A DNA stretch of 64,000 nt from Nephrocerus scutellatus (GCA_947095585.1 OX352762.1:116652930-116716929), one strand, 5' to 3'. Numbered from the stretch's first letter, positions 8,889 to 23,800 are shown. The notes: generated by a model not told the origin, from the letters alone. Translations and numbers: made by a program.

Positions 8889-11800
8889 CTGAAATGGGAA
8901 AGGTTATCAATAATTTAGATGGCAACCTCTCCTCAAATATTGACTTACATTTTGGCACCGTCTTCTGTGTTTCGGCTTCTATCCTTTGAGCCTGCAGACA
9001 ATTCAACCATTCGGAAAGTGTGATTTTCTTATCGCTATTTACATCACAGTATCGAGGCATTTTCTTGCCGCATTTACGTAGGGTTCTGCATCAAATAGAA
9101 TATATTATAAATTGAAATTGAAATAATTGTTCGAATTTTAAAATTTCACATACTTGGATGCAGTCACCAATTCCCTAAATGTTTTCCACTCCTTACGCTC
9201 CCATGCTTTATTTTTGTTTTTGTCCAACAGGACAAACGATAGAGTAGCGATTTTCTCATCTTCGGAATTCCACTTTGTAGTGTTCACTCTGAGATCGGAT
9301 GGGGGGAATGGAATTAATCGATTCATCAAATTGAATCATCACACTTACCCTGAATTTGAGTTTGATCCGATTTGTATTTTCAGGAACTCTTTCAGATCTC
9401 TTAAGAATTCCGTTTTTTTAGGCTCGGGACAACCTTTCATTGGCCTAGACACCGGGTAGATCGTGTCACATTGCGGCCGTTTATCCTTGACGGATGTTCC
9501 GGGTATATTTTTGCCAGTGTCTTCGTGTACACACCAACAATAGCCAGTTGAGCGATAGCATTGTACTCGCTGATAGCGTCCATCGGCTGTACATTCGGGC
9601 ACATACAGTGCCGTTCCACCGTGCTGAGTGTTAAAAGATGTTGTTTAGGTTTAAGCTACTTTTCAAGAATTCTGTTTGCATACCTTCTGCTCATCCAAAG
9701 CAACAGTCTGATCGGCCAAACAATCAGATTCTCCCTCGGATTCTCTTAGCACCGGTTCGGTTTTCGGTCGAAGAACTGAAACAAATTACATCATTGCATT
9801 GAGAAATTTTTAATTAAATGACTTTGTGTCTCAAACATTTCTTAATTTCTATCCAAGTGAAATGAATGTATGTGTTGGTTAATAAGTTAGGATGTTGCTG
9901 CATTTTTACTTTGAACTAAACATAAGTGTTAATAATATCAATTAAATATTTTATATACGTACAATATATGGATGGAAAGTTTGTCGATGAACCAAACGTA
10001 TTGATCATGCTAACATTGTCATCATCTTCGCCATCTTCTGGATCATAGTCATCCGAATCGTCGTAGTCGCTCAAATGTTGACTACTTTCGTCATCATCGG
10101 TTTCACTGTCCAAATCTTCCAATGGCAAAGTATGCAAATTATGATGATTTTGAGGATGAAGCAGAACATGATGGTTGCCAGCTGATGGTGCATTATAGCC
10201 GGCAGGACCACCAGTGCCACTGCCTTTATTTTTAGTCTCAATAGCTGGATGACCTGCGTATATATAATAACATACACAGATGATGTTAATTTTTGTTTGT
10301 TTGTTTTTTTTAAATGGCGAAGATGTAAGGCTTAAAAGTTTATAAAAAGTTTTATAGTTAATGGTATCAAGGTTACACAATGAGTTTAGAGTATCGATGA
10401 TTTGGTTATTGTTAACGTAATGTTTTAAAGACAATATGGTATATGATCCCATTACAAAATATTTTTGGTTGATAAAAAAGAATGAATTTGAGGTATGTGA
10501 GGATATATGGAAATTATTTTCTCTCCACTTTTGTGTACAATCAACTGCAATACAGTCTACTCCAGTAATAAACGAAAAAATTCAACGAACCAGCACCGCA
10601 TTTATTCAGACAAAATACAAAGAAAAATGTAAGTTATGATAAATTATGGCAAGTTACCAGATAACCACTTGACAAGGTAAAACTAAACAAATCTAATAAA
10701 GAGCTAAAAGAATTTTTGAAAGCTGATCATAATGACAACATTAATACCTTTCCACGACGATTGGTTCTACGCACAAAAAGGACCCCAATACCTATCAAGA
10801 TATTGGGCCAAAGATCGGCAACACAACAAAAGGTTTGAGATTGGATCACATGAATCCACTCCCAAACCTGGAGTTGCTACAACAACAACAACAAACAACA
10901 ACATTAATAAGATTCTATCAAACCTTACAACAACACATGAAAGAAGCAAACAACAAGAACATCAAACTAGTCACTATGGAAAGTAAATCAGAAGCTCAAA
11001 AAGGATATCGTCTACCAACCGCCCATATTGAAATTAGATAGTACGTGTGGTATAGGACAAACACAGGCAAAGCACAAACATTAGCAGACCATTTTAACAA
11101 AACTTTCAGCAATACAATCAATCAAATAAACACCACGACGCCCTTCGTTAACGTTTAAACGAACAAAACAATAAATAGAGTGGATACAAGTAAGACTAAA
11201 TACCAAGAATACACCTGGTTATGATATGATAACTGGAAAAATGTTAAAAGAACTACCGGGCAGGCCAATCAAATATCTAAGGAATATTTTTAACGCTGTT
11301 CTTAGGACTGGCGGTCAGCCATCAGCAGAATATGGAGAAAAACATAGAATGCTCTAGAATTGCAGGTCGCCGTTAGTATATTTGACTGGTGGAAGTGCGA
11401 TCAAACCTCCACGTGATGGCCGCCGGTAATTTTCCTCCAATGCAGGAAAAGCGAAATGATCGGGCTAGTCCCTTAAAAGTAATGTTGGCGTGAGGCCAAT
11501 AATCTCGCCCGTAAAAAAAACCATATTACGGAACGACGACGACTAGGGCAACGAAAACGGCTAAACGATTTAAGAATTTTCTCATGGATCGTACGCTCAC
11601 TGTATAGAGCACTAGCTGCACAGCAGCTAGCCGATACCCTGTCCAAATATAATGCTGACATAACAGCAATTCACACGGGGAATGGTCTCTTACAAAAATC
11701 AGAATATGACATATATTACAGCTGTCATGCAAGACATCATGTGTTCGGGGTGGGGTTTCTAAAAAGCAAAAGAATGAAACCCACCATTACATTGGTACCC

Positions 11801-14800
11801 ATTGCTTACACGAGAACACTAATGTCATAGAGATGGCAGCAAGCAATAATTTGGTCGTTGCGAGTAAAAGGTTTGCGGCCCGGGATCTGATGGAATCCCA
11901 GCGGAACCTGGTAAAATAGGAGGCCCCACATTACACCAAGCAATTCATGAAATAATAGTGTGTAAGTATGGGAAGAAGAAGCTATGCCAGAAGACTGGCG
12001 AAGAGGCATCCTGTGCCCCATACATAAGAAGGGAGATATCACAAAATGCTGCAATTATAGTGGTTGTTGAGTACCGCGTATAAGATTTTCTCCTCTATCC
12101 TTCAAGACAGGATAGCCCCATATGCTAAATTCATCATTGGTTCATACCAGTGTGGCTTCATCCCAGGCAAATCAACAACTGATCAGATTTACACCCTTCG
12201 GATGGAAAAATGTATAGAGTTTCAAAACTCACTACACCATCCTTTTATAGACTTTAAAGCCGCCTATGATAGCATAGCCAGAGTAGAACTTTATAAAGCC
12301 ATAAGAGCATTCGGCATCCTAAATAAACTGACACGACTATTTGTGTTGACCATGACCAATGTTATAAGCCAATTAAAAATATCCGGATAACTATCAAGCC
12401 CATTCAACATCTATAACGGACTGCGACAAGGAGATGGACTGGCCTGCGTCTTCTTCAACCTAGCGTTGGAGAAAGTGATCCGAGACTCTGAAGTACCGGC
12501 GAGAGGAACAATCCTCTATAAGTCCATTCAGATACGCAGATGACATTGACATCGTTGGTAGAAATCGAAGAGCTGTACAGGAAGCTTTCATCCAGATCGA
12601 GCAGGCGGCACGAAATCTGGGGCTGCACATAAATGACAAAGTAAATGGTGGCCACGTCTGCCAACATTGGTCCCGCAATGCAATACTTTAACTATCTCGG
12701 GTCAACTGTAGACTGTAGCAGCCGATAACAGCATGGAACCAGAAATACGCGCACGGTTGCTTTAAGCCAACAAAGCCTACTATAGTCTGTCATGACTCTT
12801 CAAATCCAGGAATTTAACCATAACATCCATTCTTTTTTTAGTTTGGTTATTAATTATTTCTTTTTACACATATAGTGTTATGAAGTTGTTTTAGTTGTAT
12901 TTCTTGATTATAGGATATGGAAAATGTAAAATGTTAGTATCACGAATTACAACGATGGCGGGGGTATTTGAAGCGCCCGAGAACAGCTAGTTTTTGATAT
13001 AAATTTAAACTGAATTAAGAATAATTTTTTAAAACTATGAACGATGATTATATGTGTTGATATTATATTTATATTATATTAATTGATATGTTCTATGTGA
13101 ATGGAGAGCATTCTAAGTATGAAAGTATCTAAGAAATTTTTTTTAAACGATAAATGATCAATTTGTAATGAATGCATGTGTTACATTTGAAATGATTGCC
13201 ATCTGAATTAAGGCTAATGATGTATGTAATGTGTGTAATTAATCCAATTAAACACCTGATCGTGACTGTGAAGACAACAACAAACAACCATGCATTAAAT
13301 CCCATTGTAGATAATACGCAATCACTTACGATTTATTCCATCCTTAGTAATGCAATTATTCCACTCCAGACGAGAGAGCCTGTCATCATCGTCGATGTCA
13401 CAAAATTTTCCAAATGCTCGTCCACAACGTCTCGGTTTGACTGCCTGTATAGATTAATAAGAAGAATTATTAACAACAACTCACTTCACTTACTTAGTCA
13501 CATACGACTTACCCTCTTGACAGTTTTCTTCAATTCTCGAAATTCATTTTTATCCAACATCTGGTTGCTATTTGTGTCCAAACTGGAGAACTTCCAATCT
13601 AAAACAAGGTTATCGGTTGGCTGTTCACCTCCATTTGCCGTAGCGGTAATATCCTTCTGATGTTGTCCAGATCGGACGTATTCACTTTGGAAGACCTTAA
13701 GCAGGTTGCCATTGAAGAGACCACGATCTACTTGACTGCAAGTGCGACGTCCACGATTCAAACTCAAGTGACGTGCTGGCGATCGGCGGATGTTTGCCCT
13801 TTTGAATTCTCGACACTTAGGTTTGCCCGTTCGAACTGAAGTGTTGTCAATCGGCTTGCCCGTGATGTCCGAACACCAGCATCCACTATCACCGAGACAT
13901 TGAACAGGAGCATAAGTGCCATCGGTTTTACATCGCGGTATAAACTTTGGTGGACTCTTTCCGAAGGCTTTGTGTTTCATTGCGTATTCTCTTGCCTCGA
14001 TGCAGGCTATTGTAAAAAAAAAATAAAAAATAAAGTTTGTTCACGCTGGCGTATGAGTGACTTTCGTGAATAGTGGGTAGACAAAAATGGTATTTTGTCT
14101 ATACTATATAAAGCCTCTACAACTGATAGTAAAAAATATTCCCTTACCTTTACATGGGCCACGGTATTTAAGACTAACTTGATGACCACTGCATTGAACC
14201 CGTAGCAGATGGCATCGTGACGGATAAGTCTGATCATCAGTACCGCACACTGGTCGTCCCTTGGTTTCATCACATTCCCCACCTTTTGCTGCACATTCTG
14301 ATATCTAAAAAAGAAAATTAATTTTTTTTATTTAAATGTTAGCTAAATTTTCATTTAAATCTCACATCTCCTTGTGATTGTTTTATTGAAAGAAATTCTG
14401 TGTAATAATTAACTATTATTCTATACTGTGACTGTGTTAGACCTGAAAATTCTTGATTCAATTCCCGAAAGGGACATGTTTTGCACTATCCCCAGCATAA
14501 TGGTCAGGAATTGTGTACTGTTTCGGTAGGCTTTTGAGGTAGAAATATTGGGACGTGCAAGCTGGTCTAATAGTGTTCCGACACTGGACGCTGGAGGTCT
14601 GGTCGTCTGGTTCACAGATGGAATCAGTTATATTTTTAGTTATAAATAAAATTAAAACAATATTGTGAAGGGCGATTATTTATAAACTTTTGCGAGACAA
14701 TTTATTCAGCAACATTTTAAAAGGTTTTAAAGCTTAAATGAAAGTATTTATATATTGCTTCCAAAAAGGTACATATAATAAAACTTCTTCTTTAGTATAT

Positions 14801-17800
14801 GACTACCATAGATCCAGACATCCTTGTTCTATTAGATCATCATAATCGCTGATTTCGTACAAAAAAAGGAACAGTGAGACACATGGTAGCTGATCTCCAT
14901 GTGAATGGCTTTTCAATTGGGACGAATTGTCGTTTCTTTTTTAAAAATTATTATTTTGAATGAGAAATTTATGAGAAATTTATGTGTAAATTCGCCGACT
15001 GTTTAAAAGCTACTTCTCCGTGAACGAGTCAAATCGATCTTGTATCTGCCACATCAACACTTAACGCATCAAAATAGAATTTGTCTGTGAAATATAAATC
15101 GCCACTCTACATCGTCTTCGTTGACTTCGAAAGAGTCTTTGATACCATTTGGACCGCTTTACAGAATCTGCGTATTAACATTATCTGTTAGAGATGCAGC
15201 GCGTCGAGCACTCTTGAATGCTGGCTAAGGAAGGTACCTTCAATAGAGTGGGAAGGCAGTGTTGTGTTCTATCTCCGCTACTCTTGCTGGTTATTCTCGA
15301 CACAAACAAAGCACCCAACAGCATCCAATGGCGCCTCATCCACGATCTGGACTACGGCGCCGACAATCTCTCATGTCATGGGATTGAGGAAAAACTAAGG
15401 TTCTTCTTAACTCTTCCTCAATCCCAGCTGATAGGCCAAAACCAAACTGATGCACATCGGTATGCAAAACTTACAGTCATTATGCTTGGAAGACAGGAGT
15501 ATTGAATATAATTTAAATCATTTATGCAACTGGCGAAGTTTTATTACAATTATGGCGACTCTTAGGCGGAAATTTAAGCTTAAATCAAAAACTCACGCCA
15601 GGCATTCAACTCAGTGTAGACCGATCATCTGTAAGCGTTATAAACTCCGCATATTCAACATAAGTCTTATGTCGGTACTTTTTGCGACAGGGAAACTAAG
15701 AAAGTAACAGACCTTCTATCCAGCAAACTTCAAGTCTTCGTTGTAGCAGATTATGATAATGTTATGGCCGTTGGTTTGGATCACCAATGTTGATCTTCCG
15801 ACACTAAGACAATAGAAGAAAAACTCAACCAAATTCGTATCGTAAGAAGTGGTAATGAATAGGACATAGCTTGGCAAGAAGGATGGCGATCTTGCAAATA
15901 TGGCGTAAGAGTGGAATCCACAGTGAACTCGCAAATACGTGAATATCAAGTCTAGGGCAGCGGGTATATCGCTGCTTAATAGCAAGCGGCTGTCACAGGA
16001 TCGACTAAGATAAAAGGTGTTCCTTACCGATCTGCGCTCCTAAATGGAGCAATGTTTTTTTGCAGATATTCTTCATATTAAACATTAACTTTAACTAATA
16101 ATAATAATATTCGGCGCGACAGACCGTTGCGGTCCGAGGCCTAGCTTCTCGCGACCATGTGTGTTGTGCATGTTTACAAATGGAAGGGACCTACATTTAA
16201 TGGCGTATCCTAACGGCGAATTTAGAAGCTTTCCGTGACAAGTTATTACTCACGGATATTTGTCAGACATTCGCAAAAGGTGGCACCGTGCAAAATACTT
16301 TTGGCTTTTTCTGGGATTCGAACTACCAACTCCCTGTTCAAAAATCCATGCACTAACCACTGAGCCACGGCACAAGTTGAAATACCCGGTCCTCTATCCC
16401 ACTGACCCCCGTTTAAAACTAAAATAAATAAAAATTAATTTATAAAACAACAATTAACAAGAATATGTATGTATTGAAAGTTTTTACTTCATTTTCTACA
16501 TCATTTGCCTATAAGTAAGTGAGTACATACTCACTTTCTTGTAAGAAAATGCAATGCCAATAATCCATTAAATAAATTGTAGCAAGAGGGCTGAATCTGT
16601 TTAAAGAGGTCTGAAACCCCTTAACACCACACCAAAAACATCACCACTACGTCATCAGCACCCCAGAAGGTTTTAGCTAAATCCCACCCCCTACACCCCT
16701 CAAAAAACACCACCAAGAATCCAGTAAGGACCCTTTAAAATGTCACCAAGACCACCTACAAGACTCTCAAGACACCCATAACCCAGAACACCAAGACCTT
16801 ACAAGGGTCTCCAAGACCCCACCAGAAACATTCCCGTCCGTCATCAGTACCACCAAAAGTTTCAGCTATATCACACTCCCAAGACCCTTAAATACCACTA
16901 AAGACTCCTCCTCCAAAAACCCCTCCCACGCCGCTCCTTACAGACCCCGAAGATCCACACCACCCTATCTAAGACTCCTTTTGCCAAAGAACCCCCAAAG
17001 CTTAACCCACTCGTCACCACACCAGAAACACCCACCAGGATCATCAGCACCCATAAAGTTTAAGCTTCCTCCGACCGCTCAAGACCCATAAAACCCCTCT
17101 CCATGACCTACCAAGACCTAACTCACCGTCAACCATTACACCCCCAACACTCTGCCCCACAAAGACTACCTCTATTTATCGAATGCTCAGTCATCGAGTA
17201 AATTTCATACAAACAATTCCTCGCCATTACTTCGCCAACCCACTCTTCACTAACCCCACCCAATAAGCTTTTAAGAACATCCACACCAACGATCTTCGAG
17301 TTAATCGCGAACAAACATGATATAATTTTTTTTATATATTTTTTTTTTCTTAATATATTAAAATGAAACTTTGTATGTATGTCTGTTCACGCCTGCTCGA
17401 AAAGCGTTCATACAATATAGCGGAAACTTTGGGATGTGATGGAGACGGTTAGCGTGGATGTGGATGTTGAGAGGGTTGATGTGGTTGGTGGCTGTATTGT
17501 TTGTATGCGATTGACTCGAAGACCGTGCATTTGAGTAAAAGTGCTCATATATATTTGGGGGGGTGGGTATCTCAAGGTGGGTATTGAAGTGTTTTGGTTT
17601 TGGTCAGTTGGGGGAAGTGTGGTGAAGGCAGCCGGGCAACGCTATATATATTTTTTCAGTAGCCAAATATAGACTAATTTTGAATTTCCGGGAACAAAAA
17701 ATATCTGGAAAAACCTGAAGCAACCCTTTTCCATACTTGACATGCTGCTGATGATTTTATCTTGCTAATAAAAAACTTTTTGTACTCAAACTGTCGCACA

Positions 17801-20800
17801 ATAATCTGAATAAGTTTTTAGGTGGTTCTGGCGAGAGTTCAAGAAAACGTTTTATTTATTATTTAAAATTAATTTATTTATTACTAAATAGCCGCATTTA
17901 AGAACGTTAAAAACACGTTTTATTAGTTTTAACCCTTTTCAAGTGACAAGTAGGTCTTTGGTATATAAATATTTGAGTATTTCTACATTTCGCTGCTCAA
18001 CAAACAATCATAAGTATTATCAAAATTAACACGAAAATGCTCACACCTGTTTTAAGTGAAGACTAACTGATAAATTAATGCTACTAAGCGTATACATAAA
18101 TTAAGTACTTAAGTTGAATTGGGTTTGAAACATCTATTGAGGCATTTCAGCTTAAACAATCGTGCATGGTTTGATTTACTGCACGCATGTCCAGCTAAGT
18201 TATTTCAATCTTGATTAGTTACACCGATAGAAATGTGTAATAAAATAACCCATTATGAGTAAACGCAAACCCTCAACCAAGGTTTAATCCAAAGTCATCG
18301 TACGTTTGCCTCTTACACTTTAATGGAGTCAAACATATAAACAAACTATACTTAATGGTACGTATGCTGTATTTAACTTTATACCGACAGACAAGTCATC
18401 GGGCAATAATTCATTTTCGATTGATTTCTCCTCACACAAGAAAAAGGTTTACCAAAATTTATGACTGCTAACGTAACATTTTACCAGTCTTCACAGACCG
18501 CTTTAATAAACGACGAATCGAATGCATTATGCTGGCGCTCTCTTCAAATCTATACCAGCATGACCAGACCAGCTCGTAGAATGTGGCGTGCAATCCATGC
18601 ACATAATATGAAAATGTGTTGTAATTTCCAGATAATTGGATAAAATGCTGTTAGAGCTAAAAATATCACTCTTATCTCGTAGTTAATTTATACATAGATA
18701 TGTATTTATTTATATGTGCATCTTTGGATGTAAAAAAAATGAAAAAACTAAAGTGTGAAATAAACACGATTGCTGTTTCACCCTGTTAACTTCCTTAACC
18801 AGGTATTCGCGAATGATTGCACGTTTTTCCAGTAATTTGTCACTTTATTTATGGGACATCTAGCAAATTGCATTGAAAACATATGGGTATCGTCGGCGAT
18901 GAACTCTACACACTGTTGGACAGGCCTATGTGAAATACCAACCATTCCTGTCCATACAACATACAGCCTAATTGAATTGCACATTTTCTTTTTGGCTTTT
19001 AGTGGATGTGTTTTTTGACTGAAAATCTTCTCGTGTTATTATTTCTTAATAGGATGAGGAAAGCTTACGAGTGACACTCAATAAGTACCCGTGTTAGGAA
19101 TGAAGACGCAAGTTTTTCGCATTTTTTTGTTACGTAATCTCCCTTTGAGTCAATACACTTTTACCAACGTTTCTGCCATTTATTTAACCCCTCCACAAAA
19201 TACGATTTCTCAAACACTTCAAAATACGCTTCTGTCTCGGCGATAACCTTCTCCTTTGAGCTGAATTTTTGTTCCTACAAGCCATGTTTTCATGCTGGGG
19301 AACAGAAAGAAATTACAGGGAGCCAGGTCGATCGAGTACGGTGGGTTCGGCAATGATTCGTAGCGTGATTTGGCCGCGACAATTCGGGATGAATGTGCTA
19401 GTACGTTAGCACTTTTTTCTTAGCCATATGGGGTCGTGTCTCCTTCAATTTCTTATCGAATCGGTCCAATAACTTACTGCCCCGTGATCGTTCTACTTTT
19501 CTGCAAAAAGTCCATGGGAGTTATTCCTTTGGAATCCCAGAAAATCGTGGCCATGACCTTTCCGGCTGGTAGGTAGATTCACCCGAAAAAATACCGCTGT
19601 ACTCTACGTCAAGCATTCTTGACATTATAGTTCTCCGGACTCCACAATGGCGTAGTCATTTCATCATCCGGCATCATCGCCACCACCTTTTGTTGGTATT
19701 CATCAATCGGTACGTTTTGTGAATATATGCTCGCCTCCCGGCAACGCTCTCGGTAGGACACAAGCCCAGCTATTCGGCCTAAACCAACCTCTCTTTCCCC
19801 TCTCCGTATAACCCGTAGGTATATAAGTTATTTACTAGTGGGGATGGTGATATGTATATTATATAGTTTGAGATTAATAATCAATGTCAGGTCTATTAAG
19901 TTAAGAGACAAAACCAAAACAAAAGAAAAATACAAAATCAACGAATCAACGTTATTAAAAAAAACCATTTGTAACAAGACTTCTGGTTTCGAAACCTGGA
20001 AGCCACTGAGCGCTACCTTTGCTGGGAAAACATCGTTACACTAATAGTGAAGGACCCTGTACATGTAATATATAAAAAAAAACAACCCATAAAAATTTTA
20101 AATTTTTCTTGTAAATTCTCTAACCGGAGATATAATGGGTGATCAATTTAGAGGTATCGGATTTTAAATTGAAATAAAACAACAAAAATTCAAATTGATT
20201 GAGCAATCTTTATTATTTTTGGTTAGAACCATTCATGGCATTTAGTTATTGAAGATAATCCCTTTCAAATGTTGGCCGCAACTGCGCCGTAATTCGGCCA
20301 AAAAAAATTTTTTAATTAAGTTGGGGCCACCGACCCCAGAGCCCGATCACTCCCAAATGTTTACAAAAATTTTTTTCCATCGGAAAGAAACATGTATATA
20401 AAATATTAAGAAAATCAATCTAATTTTTTTAAAAAAATTGTATGGGGCCGGGGTCCAAGGCCTAGCTTCTCGCGACCATTTGTGTTGCGTATGTATATTT
20501 TTGGACACAAATGGAAGGGACCTACAATTTAAGGGCCTACACGAACGGCGAATTGAGAAGCCGTGACAAGTTATTACTCTCGGAACGTTTGTCACCCATT
20601 CGCGAGCGGTGGGACACCGTGAAAAATACTTTTGGTGTTACTGGGATTCGAACCACGAACCTCCTGCTCAGTAGCCATGTGCATTTCCATTGAGCCACGA
20701 CGCCCACGAAGTTAATATAGAGAATTTTAAAAATACAGTTAGTATAGTTACAATGTACACTAATTGAAATCCTACTCCGTACGCTATTTAAGAGTTCGTA

Positions 20801-23800
20801 TAAATGTATGCATTTATTTTAGATTTTCCAATCACAGTCATTTATGTCGTATGTCCCATCGTAATAACCAGTTTTGCATTAAATTAATCAGCAATTCGGC
20901 GACATGATAGCAGACATCAACACACCAGATAGATAGAAGCATATTTGGGTGTGTTGCAGGTTGCACGTTGCACACACTTACACACCCAAAGATAAACATG
21001 CTTCGCATTTCGGTAGCACATCCAAGTGGCTACTGTTACAACTATTAGACTTGTACTTAGATACGTGTACACTAACTAACTCTGATGATATATTATGTAT
21101 ATTGGCACTCTTTTACACACATAGTTACGCCGCACTTACTCGTAAGTAAACAAAGATAAAGCCGTCATTCGAACGTCAAAAATCAATTTATAATTGCATG
21201 GTAGATGGTATCTGTGTTGGCTTGGCGGTGCTGGGTGGATATGTTTCGTGGTATGTTCGCTGACACGCGTTGCTGTTTGGGGTCTCCACCAACTCGATCA
21301 CCATTTAAATCGACGACCGATCGACTTGGACTTGGGGAGATTTATTGATCAATCAATGCAATTACATGCGTGATAAGTGTACATATTTATATGTATATTT
21401 ACAACTATATATTTACATGCTCCATGTAAAGAATACAAAATACATTCACGAGTGTAATAGATGGGAAAGATCATTGATAAAACATAACGTGAAGATTGGT
21501 GACAATTTACGTTAAATTTATGTATGCTTCTGGTGTTGTCGTTAGTTGTCGTTTTATAATAATTTTTTATGTTTGTAAATCTCCGGTGTTACCGGGTAAT
21601 TACGTATACTTGATATGCGGTATTAATATAAGATTATAACATCGCGTCAATGGCGGTTTTAATCAGAAAAGATGAAATGCGCAAACGCATATCATGAACT
21701 TAACAATTGACGAACTTTAATTGCAGCTGTAAGCTGTTAGATCTAAATGTTTTAAATTTGTTATTGAAATAAAATAAATATTTTAGTTTTGTGTCCCATG
21801 TCGTGTCTAATACGACGGTGACATACGGTGACAAGTAATAAAGTCCAGACTTTAGTATTCATCATCATGATATTTGGCTCTACAACCGGGGTTCGGTCCT
21901 GGCCTCCCGCTTAAAATCTCTCCACCGGTCCCGATTTTGAACCGATGTCATCCAGTTTTGCATCCCTAAACTCTGTGCGTCCTGGTCTATGACATCCTTC
22001 CAACGTGGGCTTGGCCTGCCTCGCTGTCTTATTCCATAAATCCTTCCGCAAAGGACTTTCCGAGCAGGATCCTCTTCTCTCATGCGAGCTATGTGTTCTG
22101 CCCACCGGAGCCTACCGAGCTTAATTCTCTTCACGATGTCGACATCGTGGTAACGCTCGTAGATCTTATCATTATAGAGTCTCCGGAATCGTCCTTCTTC
22201 ACATACAGGGCCAACAATTCTCCGTACGACTTTTCTCTCGAACGCGGCTAAGAGGTCAAAATGCTTTTTGCTAAGCACCCAAGTCTCGGATCCATATGTA
22301 TGTACTGGTATGACTATTGTCTTATATACCAGCAGCTTGGATGTTATGGTTAAGTTCCTGGATTTGAAGAGTCTTGACAGACTATAGTAGGCTTTGTTGG
22401 CTTTAAACAACCGTGCTGTTATCAGCTGCTATAGTTGACCCGATATAGTTAAAGAATTGCACTACTTCAAATTCGCGCTCCACTATTTGAATTGAGGGAC
22501 CAATGTTGGATCTTCTACTCGCAGAAGTGGCCACTATGTACTTTGTTTTGCTCTCATTTATGTGCAGCCCCAGATTTCGTGCCGCCTGCTCGATCTGAAT
22601 TAAAGCTTCCTGTACAGCTCTTGGTTTTCTACCAACGAAGTCAATATTGTCTGCGTAAGGCAGTATCTAAAATGTACCTGAATCTGAATAGAAGATTGTT
22701 CCTCTCCCCGTTACTTCAGAGTCTCGAATGCTTGATGGGGGTAGCATAGTATGATATTCGGTCATTGGTGGAGCCTCAGTTAGCTGGCCATTTAGCAACT
22801 CATGAAAGTGCTCTACACATCGCTTTAAGATACCTAGTTCGGCGATCATTGTCTTTGCAGTATGTGCCACGGACTCTTTGGTAGAACTTCCGCGCGGTCC
22901 TTGTTCTCTGAACAGCTCTTCTCCCAGGCTGCTTTCTTTCGCCCGTGAACTGTATAAAGTGGAACCAGTCTATTCACAAATTTTGTAAAAGCAAATTGTT
23001 GCTTTCGAATTTCCTCAAGAATTTCAAGCTCTTTTGACGAAAATGAATGTCTTTGGAATTCTTAAGGACCTGCTTGACTGGACTAGTAACTACCTTTCTG
23101 ACTATCCTATTGGACGGTTTCCAAACCAAAACCACGCCGGTGTTCCCCAAGGCTCTTTTTTATATCCGACAATCTTTCTCATTTTTATTAATGATCTCCT
23201 ATCAGACACTTCTAGTACAATTCATACTTTCGCTGATGATCGCACTCTTAGCTTAATTTAATCTCAAATTATCGTTCTCGACGAAAACCAGAGAACGCTG
23301 TAGAAAGACACCAAACTTTCACTGTACGCAGCAAATCGAAAGCACTGTAAGTTTCCTCAAACGGTGCAAGATCTGACTACTATTTACAACGCGTATATTC
23401 GCCTTGGCAGGTGCTCCCAAGACTACAATGCATCTACTATACAGAATTCAGAACCTTTTTGGTGACGAACATATTTCGAAAACAATCGAATCGCTTGAAC
23501 ATCCTAGGAATGTTTCCTGCCTGTCACTGTTTTATCGCTTTTTCCACAAGCGGTGTTACCGCAAAACTTTCTTCTTTTCCATTTTTTCTAAGCCCACACT
23601 GTTCCTAGGCATTATAAAAGGTACAAATCATACCCTGAAACGCACGCTAATTATATAAAAACGAAACCTACATAGACGTCTCATTTAAATTTTGACTGCT
23701 TAATACGGTTTTTGTAATAAAAGATAAAGTAAGAGAGTAACATAAAATATAACTCACGAGCACCTGCTAGCACGAGTCAATGTGGAAAAGCTATATAACT

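Noticed and set aside
8818..9060. Reading exon 9 and the tail as one uninterrupted exon
   Set aside because: Strong splice sites flank the internal 60 bp and the length matches other introns in this gene; kept only as a possible isoform.
10732..11041. ORFs rich in Thr/Asn/Gln
   Set aside because: Produced by CAA repeats within a decayed Jockey-type LINE, not by a host gene.
13196..13660. 154-codon + strand ORF
   Set aside because: It is the antisense shadow of SMOC exons 3 and 4, whose protein domains are unmistakable.
20347..20693. ORFs on both strands
   Set aside because: Fully explained by the 115-bp repeat unit and the tRNA-derived SINE.
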